Assembly (NCBI GenBank): GCA_030426295.1
Contig: JAUHYY010000024.1
Coordinates: 1-12,682 of the forward strand
Origin: a bacterium
GTDB lineage: Bacteria; Patescibacteriota; Gracilibacteria; UBA1369; GCA-2718715
Reading direction: 5' to 3'
Length of the DNA: 12,682 nt
Part shown: positions 1 through 8,260 of the stretch, one piece after another
Layout: each line of letters opens with the position of its first letter
How positions within the stretch are numbered: position 1 is the stretch's first letter
Translations under genes and position numbers: made by a program
The notes under the pieces: model-generated
Told to the model about the DNA's origin: nothing
The model's database searches: none
Seen by the model: the letters and a program-made list of their open reading frames with translations, nothing else

Positions 1-3000
1 GTCTGAATATCTTACTAATTATTTCGTCGTACTGAGCACTTACCCAATCAGTTATTACTGATGGGAACCCAGGAACCTGTACATTTGAACTTGTTTGAAT
101 GGGATCATCCCCTTCTGGTGATGAACCAGTTGTGATTACTGAATTACCTAATGGACTAGTTACTGCGCTTACTGCACTGCTCATCAAGTCTTGTATACCG
201 GCATTGATCACATCACAAGCTGCTCCGAGATCTGCGATGCTTGTAGCCCAACAAGATGATGCACCGTAAGTCCCTATACAAAGTGCTCCGGCAAGCTCAC
301 CTGTAAGAGTAGGAGATAAATAGAATCTACCACCTGTACAAGCATTAGCTGCAGTACCAAATGCAACTGGTGGTACACTTGGGCATCCCCATCCGAAAAT
401 TGGAGTACCTGGCACACCGTTATTTGGAACCAATAAAGCTCTGTTTATAGGGGTTGCTATACATCCACCTCCGTCACACATAAAGCTGTTGATTGAATCT
501 TCTACGCCTGTAGCAATATCGTTTAGACCTGTGTTCATTGTATCAATTGCGTCTGCTATACCGTCGCCATCTGAATCTGTCGATGCAACTTGTGTTTCTA
601 AATCTCGTGCATAGTCTTCTAATGATTCTATATCAGAAAGATCTGGTATTGCGGGAGTATGATCAGTTACGTCAGTTGTAGCTAACTGTTTTTCTAGTCT
701 TATGTATCTGAGTTGATTTGTTGATGAGTCGAATGATGAATAGTAGTAAACTGTGTAGTCTGCGCCTGGTACTTGCATCTTGAAGTCTGGCAAACTATCT
801 GCAGGATAACCTTCTTCATCAGTAACAATTTCAACTAATGCTTCTTTTTCGTCTGAGTTGGCTCGGTATTCTACATCGAAAATTATTTCTCTAGTTTGAC
901 CGCCAGAAAGCGTTACTCCTGAGATTAAGATTTCTCTTTGCTGCGAATCTACTCTAAAGAATTCGAATCCATCTGTTAGAGAATCTTCGATGAACCTTAA
1001 GTTTGAAGTTAATGGAACACTTAATAATTTGTCGACGTGGCTGCCTGAATCTGCGTTTAAAGTTAAACGATATTCAAGAATGTCTCCATCTCTTAGCTGG
1101 CCTCCATTTTTATCTCTTCTGTATAAAGTACTAGAAATAAATGGACTTGTTTCAATTGAAGCAGTTGATGGATTGTCGTAATCTGCGCCAGCTACAGTTC
1201 TGAGTTGGTATGTTTCGTAAGTTGGAGCTGTTTCTGTTGTACTTACCACTCTTCCGCCTGCTGATGAAGAAGATGATCTTGATGAGCCAGATGTCTGTCT
1301 TCTCAAAGTGAATCCGCCTTGTGGATCAGTAATCCAAACTTGTCCGATAAGGTTTTGTCTTGGGTCAATTGTTGAAGCTGTGTTAGCAACTGAGTTTCCT
1401 TCCCTCTGGATTTCACCATTTCTATTTATGTGCAGTTTGATAGATTTATCAACATTTACGATTGCTAAATCATCATCACCATCCCCATTAAAATCAGCGG
1501 GTAATACCCTGGCTGCTTTTGAGCTGTTATTGATTTCTACTCTTTCTAATTCATTATCTCTTAATATGTAAATACAGCTATCGTTCCTTATACACTCCTC
1601 TTCTGTAAGAACTAAAACTTCTTTTCTTCGACCTTCTAGATTCACCTCGTGAAGTTCTTTTATTCCAGCTGGTATGTTTAATATGTTCTTTTGAAATGTC
1701 TTAGTTTTTTTGTCGAAGAGAGAAATATTACCGGATTTGTCACCGAATATGATTGAATCTTCGGTATTCAACACGCTATTAATATCTGTTTCTGTTCGAC
1801 CAATATACTCACCAATGTCATACCCAAATCCAGTTCCTAACGATCTGTTTGTAGTTGAAGGCAAGCTTATAACTGGGTCACCAACTACTACTCCTATCTC
1901 TGATAAGTAAGGCTTATTGGCTTCACCAACTGATTGACCTGCTGCAAATAGCAATACCGATTTATCGTCTTCTCTTAGCCCTATTAACTCATTATCAATA
2001 AAATCATCATCTCTTAAATCTGAACTATTTGGTAATTGAGATCTTGTAAGTACTCTATTTGGATTGTAGAAGATTATACCTTTTGGCAGAGATGATGAAG
2101 GTAGTGTGAGTCCTTCTTTGTATTCAACTTCTGGATTTTCAACTGGTACGATTCTTACTTGCCCTGCTGATTCAAAGTTGTAGATAATTTCACCGATTGG
2201 ACCTGACTGATCAATAACTTCTAATGTATAGAATCCTTGGTTGTCTTTTTGTCTTATGAGGATTCCTTCTTGATCTATAACCGGAATACCGTTTGGTCCG
2301 ATATGTAAAACAGTTTCTGATCCTCGGTTTAGGTTTCGGCCGTCTACAGTAGATGTTGCGCTAGTTGGAACCATGAATATTCCAGCTTGATTCTCGATTT
2401 CTCCTTCAGGATTTTCAATGTATCCAAGTGAAGTCGGATCAACTTTTACTATTGCGAACTTTCTACTTTGGCTATCAAAAATATCAGTTGTTATTTCTGA
2501 ACTGCCAATGTTTGTTACTATGTTTAGACTTGAGTCATCAACTACTTCAATCGCTCCAGTTCTATGGATGTAAAGCATTGGAGCTGCATCATTCAAGCTA
2601 GCTGTTAGAGTTGAAACTGTCTGGGTTTTTCCATTTAAAATCAGAGATCTAGCTAGGTCAGAGAATCCCTCGGTGGTTGTTTTAAGATCATAATAAAGAG
2701 CTGTGTTATTGAAGCCTTTGTAGTCTTCGAAACTTAATTTATTACCAAGCACTAACTTATAATAAGCAGACTCAAGCCCTGACTTATTGATTCTTATATA
2801 AACATTTCCGAAAGTGTTTGCACCTGTAGTCTTGAATCTAACTACTCCTTCACCCTGCTCTGCAGATACGTTGCTGCCTATGATATTTAATTTAGTTGGG
2901 TCATCTACAGAAACATTAATGTTGTCGAAATTATTGTTAACCTTGTTGCCGAACTCATCGATAACAATGAATTTCAGCTCTTGAATGCTTTGGTCTTGAA

Positions 3001-6000
3001 CATCTACTTTTAGTTCTGCTTCATTGAAGAAAAGTGATTCTGGAACTCCAGGCGTAACTATGAATTCTCTAGTTGTAGGGGTAACACCATTTAAACTCGC
3101 TGAGACATTAACTCGCCCTGACTTCGTTGAAGGACTTAAATTAAACAAGTATTCATTAGCTTCAACTTCTTCAGCAACCTGCTCAACGCTTAGCACCTCT
3201 GGGTTATCCGCTCCGAGTCTTGGAGTATTCATTATCAATGATTGACCATCCTCATTTAAGAGTTTTACTCGTAGTGAAATTTCTTCACCATTCACCGTTG
3301 TTTGGCTACGTGAAGCAGTGAATGAAAGAGTTAATTCGTCATGAAAATTTATAGTTTGTGAATTAACAAGTTCGCCAATCTGCGCAGATATTCTAGCTTC
3401 TCCTTTTTGGGTAGGTACAATCTGAATCTCTCTTTCACCTGTAACCATGAATACTTGCACGCCTTCTCTATCAGGATCTTGATCAGTACCCTCGGCAAAC
3501 TCTGCACCTTGAATTTGAAGAGTTACAAACTCAGCCTTACCGACTACTTTGTTGCCAACTTCATTTAAAATACGAAGTTTCACCGATCTTGTATTGTCTC
3601 CAATCACTGTTTGATTTTTTGCACCAACATCAATACTTATAGCTGATATCTCTGAATCGTAGTCACCGATCACTTCTTCATAAGACTTGAGACCCGTACT
3701 GTTTGCAGGAGTTCTTTCACCAGCTATGTTTGTAACTGATGGTAACCACTCATTCTTTAAGTAACCAAACCATTGGGGGAAAGGCACTCTAGCTGAATCG
3801 CTAAATGTTGGCCGTGAGTTACTTCGCCTCTCTCTTTCTACCTCTTGGTCTTCGTGTTCTTGCTCAAACTCTCTAGTAACTGATGATACTTCTCTTCCAG
3901 AAATCTTAAAGGCTTCTTCTTTTAGAATTTCATATTCGAATCCTGCGTCATCAGATTCTGAACTTATTACAGCAATCTCGAAAGATGAAGGTAAATCTAT
4001 ATTTGTACCAATATCTTCGTTGAGTAATGAATTGAAAACCCGAGCATATTTCTGATTTATATTTAAGCCTCTCCATTCAATAAGTTCATCAACTGTACCT
4101 GCTGAGGCTCTACTTAGGGACTCTCTACCATCGCTAAATGAATCCGCTTCTGCACTGATTAACCGTGTTAATTCGTTTGAGTAATCTTCTGTAGATAACT
4201 CCGAAAGTGTTCTTTCAATTTCAACTATTTTACTTCTGAAATCACTTGTTGAAGTAGCATCAAAAATATTTGGGTAAATGATTTCTCTAAGATTTCCTTC
4301 ATTGTCTGAGAAAGTCACGTGTCGAACATCATCGATTGGTAGGTCTGCTGAAGTTGGATTTTCTAAAGCTTTTTCAAGCACACCTGACTCAGGGTTCTTA
4401 TGAAATATCACGCTTGATATCTCAGACTGCTGCCCTATAGGTACTACCTGAAGATCGACAGTATCAATTAGATCTGAAGATGTTAATGATCTTGAAAGTC
4501 TAAGCTGAGTCAGCGCTTCACTATCCTCAAGGTAGCTATCAACTAACTCTGCCCAATTATTGATACCAGAAGCCCTAATGTCAGCTAACGGTATGACTCG
4601 ATCATTAATTACTACACTGAATTCATCGACAGTCGAAATTGGTCGTATAGAAGTGAATGAATTTCGTTGGCTGTTACCTAAAAAATATGCACCCCATGAA
4701 TTCCACTCGTCAGGGCTTCCTTTAAAGCTTTCTGTTGAAGCGAAGATTCTATCTAGGCCAACTCTTGTTCCGGCAATGGTTAAAGCTTGGTCGCTAGCGC
4801 TTGGAATAAGATTTGAAGCATCTACGTCTTTTGTTTCAAGCAGGTCAACATACTGATTAAACGGTCTAAAGTTGAAACACGCTTCATGAGTCAGAGCACT
4901 TTGATCGATACCATTCACCAACTCTGGTCTAAACTCATCTCTTAAATCTTCACCGTAGAAAATGCTACATTCTTCATCATTCCTTTCAGCCCAAGTTGTT
5001 GCATCATCTCTACCTTCCCAAACTCCGGTACAAAGACCTCCTATAGCTCCTCTTTTAACTTCAACTGTTTTGCTTAAGTCAGTTTGGATTCGACCTCCAA
5101 TGTGAAGTCGGCATTGTTCAGCGCCTGTGATTCTTTCTATATTTTGACCACCTACAATTTGCTCGAGTCCGCTAATAAAAGTTGCAGGACTATCTGTGGC
5201 TCCAAGAAAAGAATCTGCTAAATCGTCATTACGCCCGAATAATCCAACCCTATTTGCAAAGTTTTCATCGATACCCCCGTTCACAAAATACTGAGGCTCG
5301 ATTTCACTTGAACTGAATATAGGCTCAGATGCCACAATCAGAGAATCTGCACCTGAAACTGATGGCGGACTAAATATCTTAGCTTCACCCTGGAGTCTTG
5401 CCCCCTTCGGGATCTTAATCGGAGACTGAACATCTTGAACTATCTCATCAATTTTCTGCTCCAACATGTTGTTAAGTAAAACAAAGTAGCTAATCATGTA
5501 CTCGTCTTTCAGGGCAGCTGCTTTAATTGGTGTAACGTAATCATCGCTCGAGTACCGACCGGTCCCAAGGATTGCAGCCTGCTGCTCTGCAACAGCTTTC
5601 GCAAAAAGTGCTGTTAATCTTGAGAATGATTTCTCAATCTGGTTTTTCATGTAAACATCTGATGCATCCCCTTCGATATCTAAGCTAGCAGTTAAAGTTC
5701 CTCGGCTAGCTGTTCCTAAAGATTCTTCTAAGCTTTCTACTTCTTGCTGAATGCCACCTGTAAGAATACTTGCCAACTCTTTTGAAACTCTATTGTATGC
5801 GAGCTCCTCCATGTAGGTTAGAAAGTTCTGATAGTTTGCAACTAAACTTGAGTTAAGTGCTTTTGCATCATGAGCAGGTTCAGCATAAAAAATCTTTTCG
5901 TCGAAATTCGTTAAATCTTCGTCGCCTTCGTAGTAAGCATGATTCTTATCAAAGTACGAAATATATTCATCATCGCTATCAAACTGAATTACTCCATGCC

Positions 6001-6529
6001 AAATCTCAGGTTCAAAATCTCGAGCGATACCTGCTTTGAAGTAACCCGTTTCTTCATCGAAAAAATATAGTGGGTCCTCGAAATCTGTTAGAGGATACAA
6101 TGAAACATATCGGTAGCCTTCTCTATCAACTACAGGCAGAGGTACGTCACCAACTACTACTACACCTTCGAGATCAGTGTTCTCGTATTCAGATATGTTC
6201 CCAAAATATATTTGCTTAAGTAATGCGGCTAGTTCTGCGGGAGATTCATTTGAGCTAACTTCAAGAACAGAAACTGTAGTTTTGTTTAATTCTCTTTGTA
6301 TATCTTGTGCATACCTTCGAACTACTCTCTCAACCCTATTAGTTTCAAGTAAAGATTCATCTGCTATTACAAGAACCAACTTTTCTTCGTTAAACTGAAG
6401 TGGAGCAAACTGTGCTTGCAACACTAACGGGCTGGCAAGAATCTGCTCAAATACCATAGCTACAATCAACAAGATTGCTAGATAAGGCAATTGTTTATTT
6501 TTCAGATTCTTAAGCCATTTAAAACCCAC
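1..6529 (-). CDS. Giant secreted multidomain surface protein, partial (C-terminus outside window); candidate pilus-associated adhesin
   Basis: The frame is open for 2,176 codons with no stop and runs off the left edge. I place the start at GTG 6529-6527: an in-frame TAA lies four codons upstream, and this start gives a signal peptide with four lysines in residues 4-12, a hydrophobic core at about 14-27 and possible cleavage near residue 39 (LQA/QF). Domains seen: residues 50-200, an alpha/beta region resembling the gingipain/caspase-like fold (LVLVIADESLL, EGVVVVGDVPLPVV, PEIWHG); about 470-560, a segment with four cysteines; about 960-1260, three Ig-like repeats of roughly 100 residues with D/E-x-x-G-N/Q signatures (LNEVGNKV, LNEDGQ, IDEFGNKV); about 1520-1700, beta-propeller-like with an FG-GAP/VCBS calcium loop DFNGDGDDDLAIV near 1679; about 1747-1770, a Ser-rich linker; about 1795-1895, DUF11-like; DSDGDGIADAID calcium loop at 1985; about 2018-2110, Cys/Gly-rich. 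Exported; anchor unseen. Adhesin or PilY1-like function is inference from position and domains. The long open frame is certain, the function is not. Confidence 0.85.
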   Translation of the reverse strand, partial: MGFKWLKNLKNKQLPYLAILLIVAMVFEQILASPLVLQAQFAPLQFNEEKLVLVIADESLLETNRVERVVRRYAQDIQRELNKTTVSVLEVSSNESPAELAALLKQIYFGNISEYENTDLEGVVVVGDVPLPVVDREGYRYVSLYPLTDFEDPLYFFDEETGYFKAGIARDFEPEIWHGVIQFDSDDEYISYFDKNHAYYEGDEDLTNFDEKIFYAEPAHDAKALNSSLVANYQNFLTYMEELAYNRVSKELASILTGGIQQEVESLEESLGTASRGTLTASLDIEGDASDVYMKNQIEKSFSRLTALFAKAVAEQQAAILGTGRYSSDDYVTPIKAAALKDEYMISYFVLLNNMLEQKIDEIVQDVQSPIKIPKGARLQGEAKIFSPPSVSGADSLIVASEPIFSSSEIEPQYFVNGGIDENFANRVGLFGRNDDLADSFLGATDSPATFISGLEQIVGGQNIERITGAEQCRLHIGGRIQTDLSKTVEVKRGAIGGLCTGVWEGRDDATTWAERNDEECSIFYGEDLRDEFRPELVNGIDQSALTHEACFNFRPFNQYVDLLETKDVDASNLIPSASDQALTIAGTRVGLDRIFASTESFKGSPDEWNSWGAYFLGNSQRNSFTSIRPISTVDEFSVVINDRVIPLADIRASGINNWAELVDSYLEDSEALTQLRLSRSLTSSDLIDTVDLQVVPIGQQSEISSVIFHKNPESGVLEKALENPTSADLPIDDVRHVTFSDNEGNLREIIYPNIFDATSTSDFRSKIVEIERTLSELSTEDYSNELTRLISAEADSFSDGRESLSRASAGTVDELIEWRGLNINQKYARVFNSLLNEDIGTNIDLPSSFEIAVISSESDDAGFEYEILKEEAFKISGREVSSVTREFEQEHEDQEVERERRSNSRPTFSDSARVPFPQWFGYLKNEWLPSVTNIAGERTPANSTGLKSYEEVIGDYDSEISAISIDVGAKNQTVIGDNTRSVKLRILNEVGNKVVGKAEFVTLQIQGAEFAEGTDQDPDREGVQVFMVTGEREIQIVPTQKGEARISAQIGELVNSQTINFHDELTLSFTASRSQTTVNGEEISLRVKLLNEDGQSLIMNTPRLGADNPEVLSVEQVAEEVEANEYLFNLSPSTKSGRVNVSASLNGVTPTTREFIVTPGVPESLFFNEAELKVDVQDQSIQELKFIVIDEFGNKVNNNFDNINVSVDDPTKLNIIGSNVSAEQGEGVVRFKTTGANTFGNVYIRINKSGLESAYYKLVLGNKLSFEDYKGFNNTALYYDLKTTTEGFSDLARSLILNGKTQTVSTLTASLNDAAPMLYIHRTGAIEVVDDSSLNIVTNIGSSEITTDIFDSQSRKFAIVKVDPTSLGYIENPEGEIENQAGIFMVPTSATSTVDGRNLNRGSETVLHIGPNGIPVIDQEGILIRQKDNQGFYTLEVIDQSGPIGEIIYNFESAGQVRIVPVENPEVEYKEGLTLPSSSLPKGIIFYNPNRVLTRSQLPNSSDLRDDDFIDNELIGLREDDKSVLLFAAGQSVGEANKPYLSEIGVVVGDPVISLPSTTNRSLGTGFGYDIGEYIGRTETDINSVLNTEDSIIFGDKSGNISLFDKKTKTFQKNILNIPAGIKELHEVNLEGRRKEVLVLTEEECIRNDSCIYILRDNELERVEINNSSKAARVLPADFNGDGDDDLAIVNVDKSIKLHINRNGEIQREGNSVANTASTIDPRQNLIGQVWITDPQGGFTLRRQTSGSSRSSSSSAGGRVVSTTETAPTYETYQLRTVAGADYDNPSTASIETSPFISSTLYRRDKNGGQLRDGDILEYRLTLNADSGSHVDKLLSVPLTSNLRFIEDSLTDGFEFFRVDSQQREILISGVTLSGGQTREIIFDVEYRANSDEKEALVEIVTDEEGYPADSLPDFKMQVPGADYTVYYYSSFDSSTNQLRYIRLEKQLATTDVTDHTPAIPDLSDIESLEDYARDLETQVASTDSDGDGIADAIDTMNTGLNDIATGVEDSINSFMCDGGGCIATPINRALLVPNNGVPGTPIFGWGCPSVPPVAFGTAANACTGGRFYLSPTLTGELAGALCIGTYGASSCWATSIADLGAACDVINAGIQDLMSSAVSAVTSPLGNSVITTGSSPEGDDPIQTSSNVQVPGFPSVITDWVSAQYDEIISKIFR

Positions 6530-6544
6530 GAGAACTGGTTATAT

Positions 6545-6557
6545 TTACCGCGGGTAA
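6545..6557. promoter_or_regulatory. Dyad TTACC-GCG-GGTAA over the predicted start of transcription; possible operator
   Basis: A perfect five-base inverted repeat with a three-base centre overlaps the last base of the -10 box and the predicted transcription start of the giant gene. Its position would suit a repressor site; as RNA it could form only a small hairpin. This is symmetry seen in the sequence, and its function is unproven. Confidence 0.25.
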
Positions 6558-6585
6558 TTATACGTGATGAAGACGCGTTTTATAA
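6557..6585 (-). promoter_or_regulatory. Putative promoter of the giant surface-protein gene
   Basis: On the minus strand a perfect -10 box TATAAT lies at 6562-6557. A poor -35 match (TTATAA, 6585-6580) sits 17 bases upstream. Transcription would start near 6550, leaving a leader of about 20 bases before the GTG at 6529. The 182-base gap after the last pilin gene, the longest in the window, supports separate transcription. I see no convincing terminator for the pilin genes in this gap, so read-through is also possible. Confidence 0.45.
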
Positions 6586-6711
6586 GGACTTTCGGTGCTT
6601 TCTTCAGCCATTTCCTGCAATTTCGATGGACATATTTTTTCGTCGTTATTTGGGTCGCGTACACAGTCGAAAACCTACCTGATTAGTCAGATCTAGTTTT
6701 AGGCTTAATTG

Positions 6712-7221
6712 CTAACGATCTACCCTGTAAAAGTATGCCTCTTCGCCCTCGGTATCAAGTGGCAGGCTTTCTATGGCCTGACCTTCATTTTCAAGAATTA
6801 CACCAACGAAATAACTGCTACCACCTGAGCTAAAATATATATAATACGAATCTGTACCATCATCACAGTATGTTGTTTCTGGTAAAACACTAGGAGACCT
6901 TGGGGCTTCTCCGCCTAAATAATCTGATATAAATAAGGCTTCGTCCGCGCTATCACCACCACTTACATCTGGAGCATCTTCGGTCCAAGAAGTAGGTATA
7001 GAAAGATCAATAGGCCCTATGCACATAAATCCCGCAGGGTAACGACTATTGTCGATATAAAAAGATTCCACAGCAGAGATCAAGTCGTTAACTTCTGAGA
7101 TCCTGCCTGCATCACGAGCTCTTGATGGGGCATCGCTGATATTTGGAACCAAGACTACTGCCAATATACCAATAATACTAACCACAATTAGTAGCTCGAT
7201 AAGCGTGAAAGCTTTTTTCAT
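6712..7221 (-). CDS. Type IV prepilin-like protein (third minor pilin of the cluster)
   Basis: A 169-residue prepilin. It begins with the class III signal MKKA, cleaved before Phe5, followed by FTLIELL with the Glu at mature position 5, then the hydrophobic helix to about residue 26 that packs in the pilus core and anchors the subunit in the membrane before assembly. The residue before the cleavage site is Ala, not the usual Gly. The globular part keeps features of its three sister pilins: FYIDNSRYP at 54-62, Cys67 and Cys119 as a likely disulfide, SDYLGGEAP at 99-107, and VDR at the end. It is the longest of the four, with an acidic insert at about 79-95. Its ATG shares one base with the TAA of the gene before it (TAATG), so the two are probably translationally coupled. 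A minor, priming or tip role is inferred from gene order. Confidence 0.88.
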   Translation of the reverse strand: MKKAFTLIELLIVVSIIGILAVVLVPNISDAPSRARDAGRISEVNDLISAVESFYIDNSRYPAGFMCIGPIDLSIPTSWTEDAPDVSGGDSADEALFISDYLGGEAPRSPSVLPETTYCDDGTDSYYIYFSSGGSSYFVGVILENEGQAIESLPLDTEGEEAYFYRVDR

Positions 7222-7694
7222 TATAATCCTTGATCAATCAAATAATAAACTGTCTGACCTCCAGCTAGATCATAATCTATCGATCCATCAAAAGGGGTCA
7301 AATGATAGCGGAACAATGTATAGTCATTTCCTGACGTGCTGCTGTAATAGATGTGAGTATCATCAGTTCCATCAGGCTCACAAATCCAAGTAACTCCACT
7401 CGTATTCCAAGAAGGCGGGTTACCATTTAAGTAATCATTTATAAATAATGCAACGTCAGCAGACGCGCCTTCTGCGCCTGGCCACAAACAATCCCATCCC
7501 GAAGATGTAGGATACCTCTCATTATCTATCTTGTACGCCTCCAGTCGTTCCTTAACGTCTATCACCTGTTTCGATACAGAAGCGGTTACAGCACGCTCTC
7601 TTGCCCCCGTTATACTTGGGACTAAAACTACAGCTAGTATTCCGATTATACTTACTACTATCAGCAACTCGATAAGTGTGAAGGCTTTTTTCAT
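7221..7694 (-). CDS. Type IV prepilin-like protein (second minor pilin of the cluster)
   Basis: A 157-residue prepilin with the MKKA/FTLIELL processing site and an N-terminal helix almost identical to that of the next gene. After residue 30 it diverges more than its sisters: the shared APxRARD stretch is replaced by ARERAVTASV, suggesting a specialised subunit. Conserved landmarks remain: YKIDNERYP at 54-62, Cys69 and Cys105, and INDYLNGNPP at 85-94. It carries four tryptophans, whereas the likely major pilin has none. Ala precedes the cleavage site. Two bases separate its ATG from the stop of the preceding pilin gene, and its own stop overlaps the next start by one base. Membership of the pilin family is certain from the N-terminus; its place in the fibre is not known. 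Confidence 0.88.
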   Translation of the reverse strand: MKKAFTLIELLIVVSIIGILAVVLVPSITGARERAVTASVSKQVIDVKERLEAYKIDNERYPTSSGWDCLWPGAEGASADVALFINDYLNGNPPSWNTSGVTWICEPDGTDDTHIYYSSTSGNDYTLFRYHLTPFDGSIDYDLAGGQTVYYLIDQGL

Positions 7695-7696
7695 AA

Positions 7697-8176
7697 TTAA
7701 CTTCTATCAATTGTTGTCATGTAAAATGTAGTGTCGCCAGAAGTCTGCTCAATAGCGCCTTCTCTAGGATTCTCATGGTATATATCAAGCTGGTAACCAG
7801 TCCCAACAGTTCGATACCGAATAAACTGCCTCCTATTATCCCCAACACCAATCTCACAATAAGCGGCACCTGCGGCACCATCTGCCTCTGATAAAATATC
7901 AAAATTAGGAGGAGTGCCACCCAAGTAATTGTCGACAAATGCTCTAGTTTCTCCACCTAACCAAGAGTGCAAACAAACTGTTATTGAAGGTAAATACCTA
8001 CTGTTATCTATATTATAAAGCTCGAGAGCTGCGATTAAATCGTTTGCCTCTTTAAACCGTACTACATCTCTGGCTCTCGAAGGAGCATCTGTTAACCTTG
8101 GGACTAAAGCCACAGCTAGTATCCCAATAATACTAACAACTATTAGTAACTCAATAAGTGTAAAAGCTCTATTCAT
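7697..8176 (-). CDS. Type IV prepilin-like protein (first minor pilin of the cluster)
   Basis: A 159-residue prepilin starting MNRA/FTLIELL, with Ala before the predicted cleavage site and Glu5 of the mature protein present. The hydrophobic helix covers residues 5-26, followed by the APSRARD stretch shared with two sister pilins. The globular domain has YNIDNSRYLP at 54-63, Cys68 and Cys107 as a likely disulfide pair, VDNYLGGTPP at 81-90, and IDR near the end. The ATG at 8176 lies 37 bases past the terminator-like hairpin behind the major pilin and has no Shine-Dalgarno sequence. Expression may therefore come from read-through past that hairpin or from a weak AT-rich promoter in the gap. The gene is first in a run of three closely packed pilin genes and is presumably cotranscribed with them. 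Confidence 0.88.
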   Translation of the reverse strand: MNRAFTLIELLIVVSIIGILAVALVPRLTDAPSRARDVVRFKEANDLIAALELYNIDNSRYLPSITVCLHSWLGGETRAFVDNYLGGTPPNFDILSEADGAAGAAYCEIGVGDNRRQFIRYRTVGTGYQLDIYHENPREGAIEQTSGDTTFYMTTIDRS

Positions 8177-8213
8177 ATACGGAGTATAATATAGTAGGGT
8201 TTATAGAAATTAT

Positions 8214-8235
8214 AAAGGGGCCCGAAAGCCCCTTT
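8214..8235 (-). terminator. Rho-independent-like terminator or attenuator behind the major pilin gene
   Basis: A perfect 8-bp stem (AAAGGGGC / GCCCCTTT) closes a six-base loop, TTTCGG on the minus strand. It lies 25 bases after the pilin stop codon and is followed by an AT-rich but imperfect U tract (ATAATTTC). The weak tail suggests partial termination, which would leave abundant pilin transcript and less of the three pilin genes downstream. It may also stabilise the 3' end of the pilin mRNA. Confidence 0.65.
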
Positions 8236-8236
8236 A

Positions 8237-8254
8237 CTAAACTTTAAAATTTAG
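8237..8254 (-). promoter_or_regulatory. Second AT-rich stem-loop in the 3' untranslated region of the major pilin gene
   Basis: The 18 bases read CTAAATTT-TA-AAGTTTAG on the minus strand, nearly self-complementary with one G-T wobble; a realistic fold has seven pairs and a four-base loop. One base separates it from the GC-rich hairpin, so the two form a tandem structure. A role in mRNA stability is possible; it is too AT-rich to be a strong terminator. Confidence 0.3.
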
Positions 8255-8260
8255 CCGTCA

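Noticed and set aside
990..5000. Short plus-strand open frames (for example 1308-1571, 3024-3245, 4560-4856) inside the giant gene
   Set aside because: They lie opposite a continuous minus-strand coding frame with a clear domain structure, show no recognisable motif, and are shadows of its codon use.
6491..6682. A 63-codon plus-strand frame between the last pilin and the giant gene
   Set aside because: It overlaps the signal-peptide region and promoter of the giant gene, no family is recognisable, and its composition resembles an accidental frame.
7717..7956. A 79-codon minus-strand frame with hydrophobic stretches inside the first minor pilin gene
   Set aside because: It is an alternative frame of a well-supported prepilin gene; the hydrophobicity follows from the frame shift.
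8177..8205. A promoter for the minor pilin genes in the gap after the terminator (TATTAT just before the ATG)
   Set aside because: The gap is so AT-rich that -10-like strings are expected by chance, no -35 is recognisable, and the box is so near the ATG that the message would be almost leaderless.
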